A stretch of DNA of 64,000 nt from positions 30,536 to 94,535 of the forward strand of contig JAKSYS010000179.1 in the NCBI GenBank assembly GCA_022925895.1, in the 5' to 3' direction. The stretch comes from Fragilaria crotonensis (lineage: Eukaryota; Bacillariophyta; Fragilariophyceae; Fragilariales; Fragilariaceae). The notes beneath the pieces were generated by a model. That model worked only from the letters and a program-made list of their open reading frames with translations, had not been told where the DNA came from and searched no databases. The position numbers and the translations under genes are program-made. Below are positions 43,500 through 54,900 of the stretch, one piece after another; position 1 is the stretch's first letter, and each line of letters opens with the position of its first letter.

Positions 43500-45809
43500 T
43501 CACGACTGTTTCTCCACGCAAAGGTTCTTGACGACCTTGATGGAGTGATGCATGCTTCCCTTGATCAAATTGAATCTGTCTTTCTTGTACCCCGGGTAAT
43601 CACGACCTGGGGTTCTGTGAATCCTTTCCAAGCACTTACGAACCCGATTTCGGCCTTTTGACAAACGAGCGTGACTTTTTTTCCACTTGGGCCCGTTTGA
43701 ACGTTCATTCTTGAAGTTCCAACTGGTGTCCTTTGTCGCCGGAGTGGGCCTCGAATCCTTGACAGGCGCCTCGGATGTATCGATAGTTAAAGCATTACCT
43801 GAACTGGACATGCGTCGTTCTGCGCCACTATAGAATCCAATGCTATTTAGTGAATCGACTCGCTCCCGTCTGTATCCTTCAAAATTTTCACAAAGATTGC
43901 TTCGCTGATTGTGGACACAACCATGGAGCTCCTGATCGTGGTTCTTTTGAACTTGACAGTGTCCGTTTTCAGCCTGGAAGTGATTCAAGTTCTGGAAACG
44001 ATTCTGCCAAGTCAAATGATGATGTCCACTAAAGCCAGAATTTTGGGTACAGTCTGCAGCATCATCGGAACTTGTTGACTGTGTCATGTTCTCGCTCTGA
44101 CACTTGCCCTTGTCGCAGCCACAAGCCTCACGGTGTTGCGAGGCATTCAGTCGCGACTGGGAAGGTACATGCGTCTCTGATGCATAATCGACTGAGAATG
44201 TCTCGTGCGAAGGCTTTCCGTCATGATAAGTGATGCTCAAAACCTCGGCGGCGTCCTGTTTGACATCGTATTTTTCAGTGATTCCAGATTGACCATCACG
44301 TCCAAGAATGTCAGCTTGAGTTGCAAGTTTGTCCTGGACCTTGTCAGCTGGTGTACCAGCGGAAGTCACATGCTTTCTCGACCCCCATTGGAACCCAATA
44401 CTGTTCAACAAATCTATTCGTTCCTGTCGGTATCGATGACCTTCGTGGCGATGTTGCCGCTGATTGCTTGCCCATGTATAGAGCGTCTTGTCTTGCTTCC
44501 TTGATATTTGACAATGTCCATGATCGGCATGGAACCGTTTCAAGCGCTCGAACGACTTAAGCCAATTGATCTCATGCTGGTTCGCACTTCTTTTGTCAGC
44601 AAACGCTTTTTTGATATCCTCTTGTTTCGTGACTGAATGAGGCTTGGGAATGTCGTAATCGAAATCTCCACTTGGGGCGACGTTCTGGCTTCTCAGGTTA
44701 CTGGTTTGCTGTTCGTCTCGTTGGCAGGAGGTCGTAGCAATTGGTTTTTGATTAACAGCGTCATGAATATCCGTGAATAGCATATGGTTCATGCTCCAGG
44801 CATGCGGCGAATTCTTGGTATCGTAAGCGCAGCCATTGTAGAAGTCACGATTGTTCAAAAGGTATTGCATCCTGTGCAACCGATCGATCTGTTGGTGTCG
44901 AGTGTGTGACCTGTTCATAGGCTGGTTCATCGTCCATTCGTTATTGGCGCACGGCGGCACGATCGCACCCGCACGCTTGCATCCGTTCGGCGTCTGGGTA
45001 CGGTGATGTTCGTGAACGCATGGGTTTTGCCCCTGCATCTTCGGAGGACCTGCACTCGACAGCGCGAGTATTGTTGTCGCGCAATCCATCACTTCTGAGT
45101 CATATTGCAGCCGCTCAGCTCGGCCGACCGCAAGGTCGTCACTTTCCACTTCGTTTGGCTGGTCGCCTTCAAGTTTGTTCGGGTCCTCGACGAAGCTACC
45201 TTTCATGGAAACATCGTGATTAGAAGAATTCGGATGGGCGCAACCCCAGTCAAATCCAAGACTGTCCAACCGATCAATCCGATCTTGCTTGTTCTGACAG
45301 CGACGATTGGCGTGGAGTTGATACCTCTGATTGTTTACCCACACACTGAGCGCCCTGTCTAGCTTCGATGGCACTCGGCAATGCCCGTATCGCGTCTTGT
45401 ATTCTTTCAAACGTTGAAAGGACTTTTCCCATTTGGCCTGATTCGTTCCTTTGAGTGCACCCTCTGCTTGAATAGCTTTCTTTTCTACATCCTCGTCGCT
45501 CATGGTGTGTGTGGAGACACGTCTTGGGGTCGCCAGACTCGGTTTTGCAGCTACATCATCCAATAAACCAACTCTTGGTAGGGTTCGCGTTGTTGGGGAT
45601 TCGGAGCCGACAATACTGGATTCCTCAGTGAGATCACTGTCGCTGGACGATGTCCTGTCATGCTCAGGGGTGGGGCTGCGGTTTGGCATCGGATCAAACT
45701 CACTGCCCTTCGCAGCCGGCACCTCGCGACGGATTCCATGTTGCCAAGACCTGACATGGTTCAGTCCGTTCTTGTTGCTGCTCGGATCATCGGTCATCAA
45801 GGACGGCAT
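43500..45809 (-). CDS. Protein with three tandem helicase-associated (HA) domains and no helicase core
   Basis: Single exon, 769 residues. Three HA modules of about 63 residues are visible: WEKSFQRLKEYKTRYGHCRV ending GFDWG (about residues 125-190), WLKSFERLKRFHADHGHCQI ending GFQWG (about 415-480), and WQNRFQNLNHFQAENGHCQV ending GFYSG (about 590-655). The third has lost the W-V/A pattern, showing decay. A shorter remnant (RHQQIDRLHRMQYLLNNRDF) lies between 1 and 2. HA domains form small three-helix bundles common in diatom proteins, with proposed nucleic-acid binding. The rest is low complexity. Function unknown. Confidence 0.85.
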   Translation of the reverse strand: MPSLMTDDPSSNKNGLNHVRSWQHGIRREVPAAKGSEFDPMPNRSPTPEHDRTSSSDSDLTEESSIVGSESPTTRTLPRVGLLDDVAAKPSLATPRRVSTHTMSDEDVEKKAIQAEGALKGTNQAKWEKSFQRLKEYKTRYGHCRVPSKLDRALSVWVNNQRYQLHANRRCQNKQDRIDRLDSLGFDWGCAHPNSSNHDVSMKGSFVEDPNKLEGDQPNEVESDDLAVGRAERLQYDSEVMDCATTILALSSAGPPKMQGQNPCVHEHHRTQTPNGCKRAGAIVPPCANNEWTMNQPMNRSHTRHQQIDRLHRMQYLLNNRDFYNGCAYDTKNSPHAWSMNHMLFTDIHDAVNQKPIATTSCQRDEQQTSNLRSQNVAPSGDFDYDIPKPHSVTKQEDIKKAFADKRSANQHEINWLKSFERLKRFHADHGHCQISRKQDKTLYTWASNQRQHRHEGHRYRQERIDLLNSIGFQWGSRKHVTSAGTPADKVQDKLATQADILGRDGQSGITEKYDVKQDAAEVLSITYHDGKPSHETFSVDYASETHVPSQSRLNASQHREACGCDKGKCQSENMTQSTSSDDAADCTQNSGFSGHHHLTWQNRFQNLNHFQAENGHCQVQKNHDQELHGCVHNQRSNLCENFEGYRRERVDSLNSIGFYSGAERRMSSSGNALTIDTSEAPVKDSRPTPATKDTSWNFKNERSNGPKWKKSHARLSKGRNRVRKCLERIHRTPGRDYPGYKKDRFNLIKGSMHHSIKVVKNLCVEKQS

Positions 45810-46589
45810 GATGGAAGGAGAGAACTCCCGCGGACTGTATGGGCGAATGAGCCAATGACGGTGGAGATTTTAAAACTAGTCCGTATTGTTGCGAATACAC
45901 CACGGCACTTCCAGCGCGTTTCACCGAGCAAATCGCACTTGAGTACGAGTATGATTGGACGATTTTGAAAAATCCCCTCATCGGCGGCGATTGAATCCCA
46001 CCTTTTCAAACCTCTATCATATTGTACTAGACTCTACGTTGAGGGTTGAGGACGAGAGCTCACTACGGTCCGAGGATGGTATCATACTACCCGTAGTACA
46101 GTTATATTGAATGATATGCATTGGTATGTTTTACTAGTACTATGTCTGCATACGCCCTGAAGCAACCGAAAGTTACGAGTACTCGGAGTACACAGTACAC
46201 TACAGACTACTGTACTCCACAGTACACCCCAGTACTTGCTAGTCCTAGTAGTAGTAGTACTCGGAGTACCAAATACATGTATTGTAGCAGAGTTACTCGT
46301 TCTCCGGACACCGGACTCCTGAGTGCTGTACAGTACCGGGTACTGGAGCTACTTGGTACTTGGTACAGTGACACTCGCTTTGGACCTGCGAATCTGCGAA
46401 TCGCCACACCTGCGACCAATGACTCGTCGGTCCAGCCGCCATCGAAGCACTCAGCAAGACAACGACAACGAGCACGACCACCACAAGAACAATTCTTGGC
46501 ACTACCAGTAGTTTTACCTGGCCAACAATTGAATATAAAATAAGATCAGAGGCCTCCAGTCCACATTATTGTCGCCACACGCTACAAAC
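45810..46589. other. Divergent, GTAC-saturated spacer
   Basis: Contains the densest GTAC cluster seen: by direct count 15 GTAC tetramers between 46081 and 46380. Upstream regions of the HA-domain gene and the EXS gene both lie here. Confidence 0.6.
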
Positions 46590-48026
46590 ATGTCTTCCAC
46601 GCAGGAAGTTGGTCCCCTCTTTGGAGAGGGTGAAGGGCCTGCTCACTCGTTGCTGCGATCACCTACGGTCATTATTCTCAGCATCGGTTTATGGGGAATG
46701 AATATCTACTTCTTTCGACTTTTCAAGCTCGATTACGTACATATCTTAAATCTCGATCTCATCAAGGAGCGCCAAGCTATGTCAACCTCTGATGATGTAT
46801 CGGAAAAGACTTCCGAATCTGATCAACCAAATTCATCGACGTCTGCGTACATATCAGTGGTTCCTCAAGGGAGTCGGATTACGGGAGGGAAATGCGTCGC
46901 ATTATCGTTCTTCCTGCTCTTTCTCCTGCACATGGCAGAATACCTCTGGGTCGGCGTGTACGGTGGCTCATCAATTGGTGCTATCTTCATCTTCTATTCG
47001 GCTGTCTGTTTTGCCTTTCTCATTCCCTTGGCATCGACAAGGTGGATCCGCATTGCGACAGCCTTGGTCTTCCAACGCACTTTTGAACTTTTCAATCCAC
47101 GGTGCTCGTGCATTAAACAAACCTCCAATGGACCTCGGCCAATTCCTTTTATTGACGTGTTTTATGCTGATGCCATGTGTTCGCTGAGCAAGGTTTTTTT
47201 TGACTGGGGTATGCTGTTTCACATGGCAGTTCACTATCCAAATCGCGTGCCCAAATCGCTTGAATCAATTCTTATTCCATCTTTCTGTGCTGCAATCCCG
47301 TACCTTATTCGAGCTCGGCAATGTATAGTTATGTACATCGTTGGGCAATTGAAGCACGATTCTAAACGATACCAGCACGCGCTGAACGCACTTAAGTATT
47401 GTTCATCAATTTTTCCGATCTGTCTGTCGGCCTATCAACAAACGTTGAGCCCAGAAAAAGCCGCAACACTGGAGGGGACTCTTCTGGTTCTGTTAATGTG
47501 AGTATTCCTTGCCCATGTTTCTTTGGTGGTTGCTAGAGTTAGTCAACGACTCACCATTCTTGCTGTACTGTACAGAATCAACGCCACGTACGCCTTGGCC
47601 TGGGATATTATCATGGATTGGGGAATGTTTCAAGATCCAACTATTGTAGCACAGTATGCGTGTATCGCTCCGACAGACACCCCCGTCAAGGTTCAATCGT
47701 GTGGTCATGCAATGATGCGACCTAAACTGAGGTTTGGTATCACGGCGTCAGCAACGATTGCAATCGCCGACACCATCCTCCGATTTAGTTGGTTGTTGCG
47801 ATTTCGAATGTTTCTGTTTCCTAGCAAAGATCATTTCGTCCTGGCGACACAGTTACTGGAGGCATTTCGACGCGCTATCTGGAATCTGTTGCGTATTGAA
47901 TGGGAGAGTATCAAACAAAACAAAGCAAGACAGGAAGAAGAGGACGAAGATGATGAAGTAGCTCCGTTTTTTAAGGCGCCGCCAGGTCTTCAAATGACAC
48001 ATATTGGCAATTCATCGGCATCCTAA
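46590..48026 (+). CDS. EXS-domain (ERD1/XPR1/SYG1-type) membrane protein
   Basis: Two exons, 46590-47497 and 47576-48026, with a 78 nt intron (gtgagt...tgtacag) splitting an Ile codon; 452 residues. The EXS signature is clear: FIDVFYADAMCSLSKVFFDW, YLIRARQCIVMYIVGQLKHD, then after the splice INATYALAWDIIMDWGMFQD and LEAFRRAIWNLLRIEWESIK. Several transmembrane helices precede it (ILSIGLWGMNIYFF, ALSFFLLFLLHMAEYLWVGV). There is no N-terminal SPX domain, so it resembles the Golgi ERD1 type, involved in glycosyltransferase recycling and phosphate handling, rather than the XPR1/PHO1 exporter. The tail is acidic (EEEDEDDEV). Confidence 0.88.
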
Positions 48027-48139
48027 AAAGACGGCGCCGCCGTCGCAAGGACGACGCACAACTGATTCGAGTGAGGAGGACCTAGGGTTGGATATATGTG
48101 TTTTGTAATCAAGACGTGATTCTTGATAGTGAATTAGCT

Positions 48140-50997
48140 TTATAAATGAGTGTCACTTTGTTGAATCTCCTTGGCAACCAATTCTATTCCCTCGGCAATG
48201 GTCTTCCGTCGATTCAGCATATCCTTCATCACGCCGGTCCAAAATTCCCCATGCTTCGGTTCGGCTTTGATGCACCGTTCCTTCACATCCGCTTGCTGGG
48301 CAGCGCTCCCACACTTGAGCTCAAAGGCATAGTATCGTGCCCAAGTATCTCCAAGGTCTGGATCCAGTGATACTGCCTTGTTAAACCACTTGCGAGCCTT
48401 GTCATTCTTGCGGTCGGATGCGAACAGAGACGCGACTGCCGAGATCACGTGTGGGTCCTCAGGACAACGTTTGATGGCGTCCGCTGATTTGGACTTTCTC
48501 TCCACTCGCGGTGCGGTACGAATGTTCTCTGCCAAAAGGAGACCTGAAGCGGGGCATTCTTGCAGGGCGCGGGCCATCAGCGTGTTCGCCAACCCCTCGT
48601 TACCGGCACGCCGCTCCAGTCGAATCGCTTCCAACCAAAGGTCGGCGTTCCTTTGGTTCTTAAGGCGGGCCAATTCGAGGAGACTACGGGCCTTGGTCGT
48701 ACCAGCTCCAGACATCTTATGAGAGTCGAATGTATGAGCTTTTTCCTCTAATCGACTAGCGAGGATCCAAAGAACTGCGGTGCTGGGACAGGCCTGCAAA
48801 CCCTGTTGATAATACTTTCTGGTTTTGTCCAAGCTGTTCTTGTTCTTTCAAGATCCTCGGAACAGATTTGGCTGCCCATCATATACAACTTCGCGAAATT
48901 CGGATACCCTTAGTTCCCTCGTCAATCAGTGCGAGCGCATCCATATATTTCCTCTTCTCGCTCCAGTAGTGCTGATTTCATAAAGACTCGTCCAGATGGT
49001 GCTCTCTCGAGCTCGCTGAAGTAGCAGACGAGCGCGCTCGATCTCACCCGTCTCCCATTCTAGCTTGATGCCGCTAGCCAGACGGCTTCTGAGTTAGGAT
49101 TTTCCGCAAAAGCTTCTGTCAGAATCTCACGCGCCTTATCAATTTCGCCAGCCAACCACCGCTCCTTAGCGCGAAACAACCAAAAAAGTTCAACCTTCGG
49201 TAATCTCTTGCTGGCCTCTGCCAATACCTCATCCAACGTTTCTGGACTCCCGTGTTTGCGTTCCATGTCGACGGCTTGCATCCACAGGTTTCGTTTGGTA
49301 GGAAATGACGCCAGGGCATGCGCAATGATCGCTCGTGCCGTAGCCACAGACCCTCGCGACAAAGCGTCCTTGGCATCATCAGCCCATGTCCGCAGCCGAT
49401 CTTCCGGATCCACACCAATGCCCACAGTGCATCTCACCAAGGCAGCACTAGTGAGTGGAGCTTGCGCATGCTCTGCATGTTCGGCTTCCTCCAGCCACTG
49501 GGCTCGTGTCACTACCGCATCATGTTTCTGGAAGCGACTTGACAGCCTTATCGATAATCTTGTCCACGACATCAACATGATTTTGCGATTCCTCGAGCTT
49601 GGCCGCTGCGATCCAAATAGCGCGGTCCCCGGCAGTGCCTTACGGGCCTGGTTCAATACTCGGCGGGCATTCTCATAACTTTCTAAACGAGCCAAGGCGA
49701 GCCACATTTCGACCGAGTCTGGGACTTTCTCCACGGCTACGGACAAGAGAATGCGAGCATCTTCTGCGTCTTCCAATCGATTGCAGCTTTCCAAAGCTTT
49801 ACTGACGTGGATTGGCCTCAAGTGCCTTTCGTAGAACGGCTTTCTTATTGGTGTCATGTGTTTCCAAGTCGGCAGCCCTGAGGAAGACCTTGGTAGACGT
49901 AGGAATTCTACGAACTGCCGTTGCCAAGATACTCTTGGCTACATTGGGAGGATGAAGTCGTGCAGCTTCCAACCATACATCTTCATTCGTTGGACAAGTT
50001 TCGCAACCCTCTTGAATAAGCTTGCGAGCTTGTAGAATCTTTCCAGCAGCCTCCTCCACCCTTGCGGAGGCAATCCAACCGGGACCATGCTTGGGATTAG
50101 TATCACGGACAGACTTGAGCAGCAAGCGAGCCTTGTTGATATCACCAACTTCGGCATTGGAAGATATTTTGGTGCTGGACAACGACGTGAGATAGCCCTG
50201 CGGATCCACGACACTTTGACCCGACGCCGATGCTGACATCCGATCTAACGACATACCAAGGACCGTCCCTCGGGCTTGCGCCAATCCTGACATGTTTGCC
50301 ACGGAGGTGAATCCATCGGCAGCGACTGCCGTCGCCGCTGTTGCCTTGTTTCCAGCTGTGGTGTCACGATTTGCTTGAACTCTGGATTCTAGCAGGGAAT
50401 CCGATAAGGGTGTGAATGTATCCTCACGTCGCTTCTGTTTATGTTTGAGACTGTAGTCACCAACATCTGGAATGCTCGCCCATTGCGCATCAGTGACGTC
50501 TGCCAACTTTTCCTTAAGTTCTCTGAACTGACTCTTGAGCTTCTGCGTTTCTGTCATGCCCTCCTCTGGTTGCTGTTCATCCGCAGACTTTCGCTTCTTC
50601 CGTCTTGCCCTCATTCGTTCTTCTACTTCTGCATATATTTGGTCTGCCTGTTCATCATCTTGGTCGTACGGTGACGGCGCTGTTGAAGGCGGTTGCTGAT
50701 ATCCTTCAAATGGATCGTATCCACCTCCGCTAGGACCATCATCTGTCCCTCCCCACTGCCTGCGACGGCTCCGGCACCACGTCCTGCCCTGCAACATACC
50801 CTTGGAGCTTGTCCAAAGTTGTTATTGGCCGCATTAACGGCACGGCGGGCTTCGGCCGCTCGGCTTCCACCGCTCACGTCCGGAACCGGTCCAGTGGCTG
50901 CAGGACCAATGTCGGAGCGAGTGGTAAATCCAGCGGCACCACGACCCAGGCCCGGGACGTAGCCCTTGGGAGCCTGAGTTTTAGGACGGAAGGACAT
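48140..50997 (-). pseudogene. PRPF6: Pre-mRNA processing factor 6 (PRPF6), broken by many single-base indels
   Basis: Starts at the ATG at 50997 ([20 protein letters not shown]), the standard PRP1 N-terminal domain, and ends at 48140. HAT/TPR repeats follow PRPF6 throughout: KVFLRAADLETHDTNKKAVL, EDAEDARILLSVAVEKVPDS, VIGIG-type GIGVDPEDRLRTWADDAKDA, MARALQECPASGLLLAENIR, DLGDTWARYYAFELKCGSAA, HGEFWTGVMKDMLNRRKTIA. The frame changes at least ten times, most often by loss of one base in a run: GGGG where GGGGG is needed (near 50750 and 49630), and one A short near 49065. PRPF6 bridges U5 and U4/U6 in the tri-snRNP and is essential, so these breaks are more likely consensus errors than real decay, unless another intact copy exists. 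Confidence 0.85.
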
Positions 50998-51958
50998 GTT
51001 TGTTGATTTTATTTGCGCTTGTTAGTAGAAGTTGAAATGGACTGACTGGGAAGTAGGGTACGATCATTGATGTTAGGATGGAAAAATGGGGAACGTTCAT
51101 GGTGGGTGATGTCAACGTTTGCGGTATTCATAGGCGTTTGTTGGCAGTCCCCGGTGCCGTTCTTGTACCGTGCTGCGTGCTGTACAGTACCTGCAACCAG
51201 TGCTAAGTAGTACAGTACCTGCTAGCTTAGTTCTACCGGTATTAGTACAATTGTGTACCAGTACAATCATCCACGGTAGTACCGAATTACTGTAGAAAAA
51301 CAGTAGGGCAGTAGCAAGTAGCTGTCACATGCACCTGCAGGATGTGGGCCGTGGGCGCTGGGCGGACCTCAGATAAAGACACCCTCCAGCCAATACGGAG
51401 AGTTCCTTTGGTGGCAGACGTCATCATATGGTCCACAGCAGAAATCTACGTGTGTGCACCCCGACGTGCCGACAGGGAAGATTACTACGCTTCTGTCGAA
51501 GCAAGAGGAGGAGCAGTGGCCTTGGGATGATGCGAACGAATGCCCTAGAGGCAAGGGTCGGATTGTAAAAACGGGTGTCCCCTCTCAAATAGGGAGCAAG
51601 CGTCATTCCCAATCGAGTAACAAGATATCGATTTTTCTTCATCTTACCCGACGTTTTTGGGCACTCGTTCCCTGTCTCATTGAAGCATACGCGATTGTAT
51701 CATTGTTTCGAGCAAAGTACATTAGTGCGTTAGGTAAGGGAGCTGTGGTCTTGCTGTGTTGAATCCACGATGAACCTGTTTCAGCCGGTACACAGTTGCT
51801 GTACAAAGTACCAGAGTGACCGATATTATCCCCATACCCCAATGACTCCATCTTTCACTTCACTCACCCACCCACCAACTTCTTGCTCATCATCCATGCT
51901 CACGTTGTTACCCACATTACATCAGTTGATTGACTACACTGATCTATATTCCATAGCG
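50998..51958. other. Divergent spacer between PRPF6 and the chromatin gene
   Basis: About 960 nt with GTAC clusters at 51160-51290. No supported gene. The open frame at 51770-51958 is in frame with the next gene but precedes a better ATG at 51959. Confidence 0.45.
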
Positions 51959-54900
51959 ATGAGCATATACGCGGAGAACGGCTATGAAGAGGAGGTTGCT
52001 GCTGACGAAGACGACGATGAAGAACTCGACTCGGAAGACGAAGATGACGACGAACAAGAAACAAACAATCATAATCACCATCATGGCGAACAAAATGTGT
52101 CCGATGATGAACGATCAACAGTTTCCGACGATAGACCTGGTACCCCCTGTTCCATCGGTGGCGGCCTCCGAAGCCGTCATTGTCGAAGCGGAAGAAACTG
52201 ACGACGACGATGAAGAAGTTCTGACAGCTACCGCCATTGTCGAGACGTCCGCGGACGGCGAGTCTGCCAAGAAGCGCAAACGCCCGGGTCCAAAACCGAA
52301 ACGGAGGCGGATTGAATCGGATCGGGAAGAAGCTGCGGCCGAAGCCAGGGCCATGCTCCAACACACTGTTACCCGATTGCCAATGGCCGTCGGCGAGTCG
52401 CATGTCGTGCGGGCCATGGGAAGTATCTGCACCGACGATGAACGGTTTTGGAATTCACATCATATTTATCCAGTTGGATTTTCATGTGATCGATACGAGT
52501 TTAGTCCGGTTCATGGGCGCATTCTGAAATTGAGGTGCTCGGTGTTAGATGGGAGGAAAGTGCGAGCCAAGCAGAAAGATTTGGACATGGGGGTGACAGC
52601 TTCGGATGGTCCACTATTTCGTATTATGTGGGGAGGCGGGATCGATGATGAAAGCGATACCCCCTTCGCAGTACAGGTATGATGTCGAGACGTGTTCTCC
52701 ACCCATAATTGGCAAGTCTTACCTTTCTTCACACGAGAAGAAGTTGGAACCCGAAGAAGGGATGAGAGTCCGTGTCAAGTATGAACGAAATCAGTGGTAT
52801 TCAGGAACCATTGTCGATGTCGACGAAACTGCCAATGGTGAAACTGAAATATCCGTGCAATACGACGACGGTTCGACGGAGCGCGCGATCTATCCAGATT
52901 CAGATATAACACTCTTTCCGCCGGGTGAGTTACAAGTGGTCTTGATGAAGCATTTAATGTCTGTAAACTCTCATGCTCTAACGCTCCCTTTTACCATGGG
53001 ATAGGTTCTCAATACGAATCCTTGGAGAATGGCAAGCTCAATGTTACAGAAATGAATGGAAAGCCGGTGACAACTGTTATTGCCACCTCAGCCATACAAG
53101 CTTGGGGACAAGCGTTGCTTGCCATGGGACTCCTGGACGAGATTACTCTCGAATGTGCCCTAGGAACTGTCGAAACGTCACGAGGCAAGAAGCAACTAGA
53201 CGCCGATTTTGTGGACCCGACGGGCGATGATGTCAACAAAACCGAGACAGAACGGGAAGAGGAGACGGAAGAGGAATTGGAGCTCCGCCGAAAGGTCAAA
53301 GCGGCAAAATTGGAACTAGATCAAGCTCGCGCCGACGATCAAGAAGCCTCCATTGAGCTAGCCGACGCACGATTAAGTTGCATTGGGCCCTTTCTGTGCA
53401 ACCCTTTCCAGGATAGGGAAGCCCACTACGCGCAGCAGGTATCCTGGCTCACGACTGTCATCCGTAAGGAAAAAGCCAAGATGGGGAGTACGGGCAACAA
53501 GAAGAAAGTGGTGACAGCTATTGATTTGTTAGAACGAAATAACACATTCTTCAATTCCGACATCGAAGCTCTTGTCGAGGGTCTGCCGGGATCTGAGATG
53601 CTTTCCAACTACAGCTTCCACTCTTTCCGTGCTGGGTTTATTCCCTCAGCCACTAGTGAGGCTTGGCAACAGCATGGTCATCGCCGGCCTCCACGTCCAA
53701 GCGAAACGAACAAGCGGAAGCCTCCCGTCGAGCCCAAGCCTGTCAAGCAATCAACCGTCGATTTGGAAAGGGAATTCAAGCGTCAGAAACGAGACGATGA
53801 GCGAGATACTCGCAAGCGACAGAAAGACGAAGAAGTTGAGCAGAAGAGGAAGGCTCGCGCCGACGAAAGATTATCCCGCCTTTCTATCCAGGTCGACGAG
53901 CGTCTGTTTAAAGAGGCCTGCTTTCAGAGGGAAAAGGTCATTTTGGCCATGGCAAAAAGTCTCTCGAGGGAATACAATCGTCGTAGAAAGGCTGCTGAAC
54001 TTATTGCCATGCAATCTGTCGTCGATGATAGCGATAATACTGTCGGTTCTTCCATCGAGAGCTGTTCACAAGAGCTCTCTCCGTTATGTCAATTGTTCGA
54101 CGAGGATGTCCTACGCTGTTGGGATTTCTTGTCTTCATATGGAGAATCCTTGGTCCAATGGGGCTACATCGATAAGATACCAACTCTTGATTCGATCCAG
54201 AACGCCCTTGACTCGCTCAGCGCTGATGATCGTCAATCCAACACACTAATGTCAAGGTCTGATGCAGTTGCGTACCTCACTGATCTGTGCATCGCTCTGT
54301 GCAAGCCTTTGGCTGTCAGTTTGACTAGACTGCTCTTCGCGTCGCTGATCGCTCTGAACCCAGCACTGCAAAAGACTTCGAGCTGCTTTCTTCGCTGAAG
54401 TCAGGACCAACGCGACCAAGGAAGAAGCCGACGGGCCGTCCTCTTCTGATCTTCTTCCAGTCAACACCTTGACTTGGCAGGAGGTCGCTCGACTCGCTTT
54501 CTTATCCGACGCTTTAGGGAACTTGGAAATCAGAAACATGAAATTGCCCACCTTTACGTGGATACCGAAGCATGGGGCATCCGAACTCCAAGGAAGCGAA
54601 ACGATTGCGAAGAACGGAGGATTTCCCATTGCAACTATCAGACAGGTTATATCACAGGGGGCAAATTCACAGATAGTTCAACGCGTCTCGAACGAAACAC
54701 GGGTTCGAATTTTAGCGCCATGCAAGCCATCGTCTGAACCACCCAGTTGGATGTTCTATCTTCACAACATCAAGGGCCTCAACGGAAAGAAACTTCCCTT
54801 GATCAAGAGAAATTTGGAGAAGGCAATTGAAAACGCCAAGTCGTCAGAGGTTATGAAGACGCTCGATGATACGGTAGTCGCCGAAATGGAGAAAGCCCTG

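Noticed and set aside
51454-51762. 102-residue frame upstream of the chromatin gene
   Set aside because: No domain, poor start context, and overlapping frames on the other strand are equally open.
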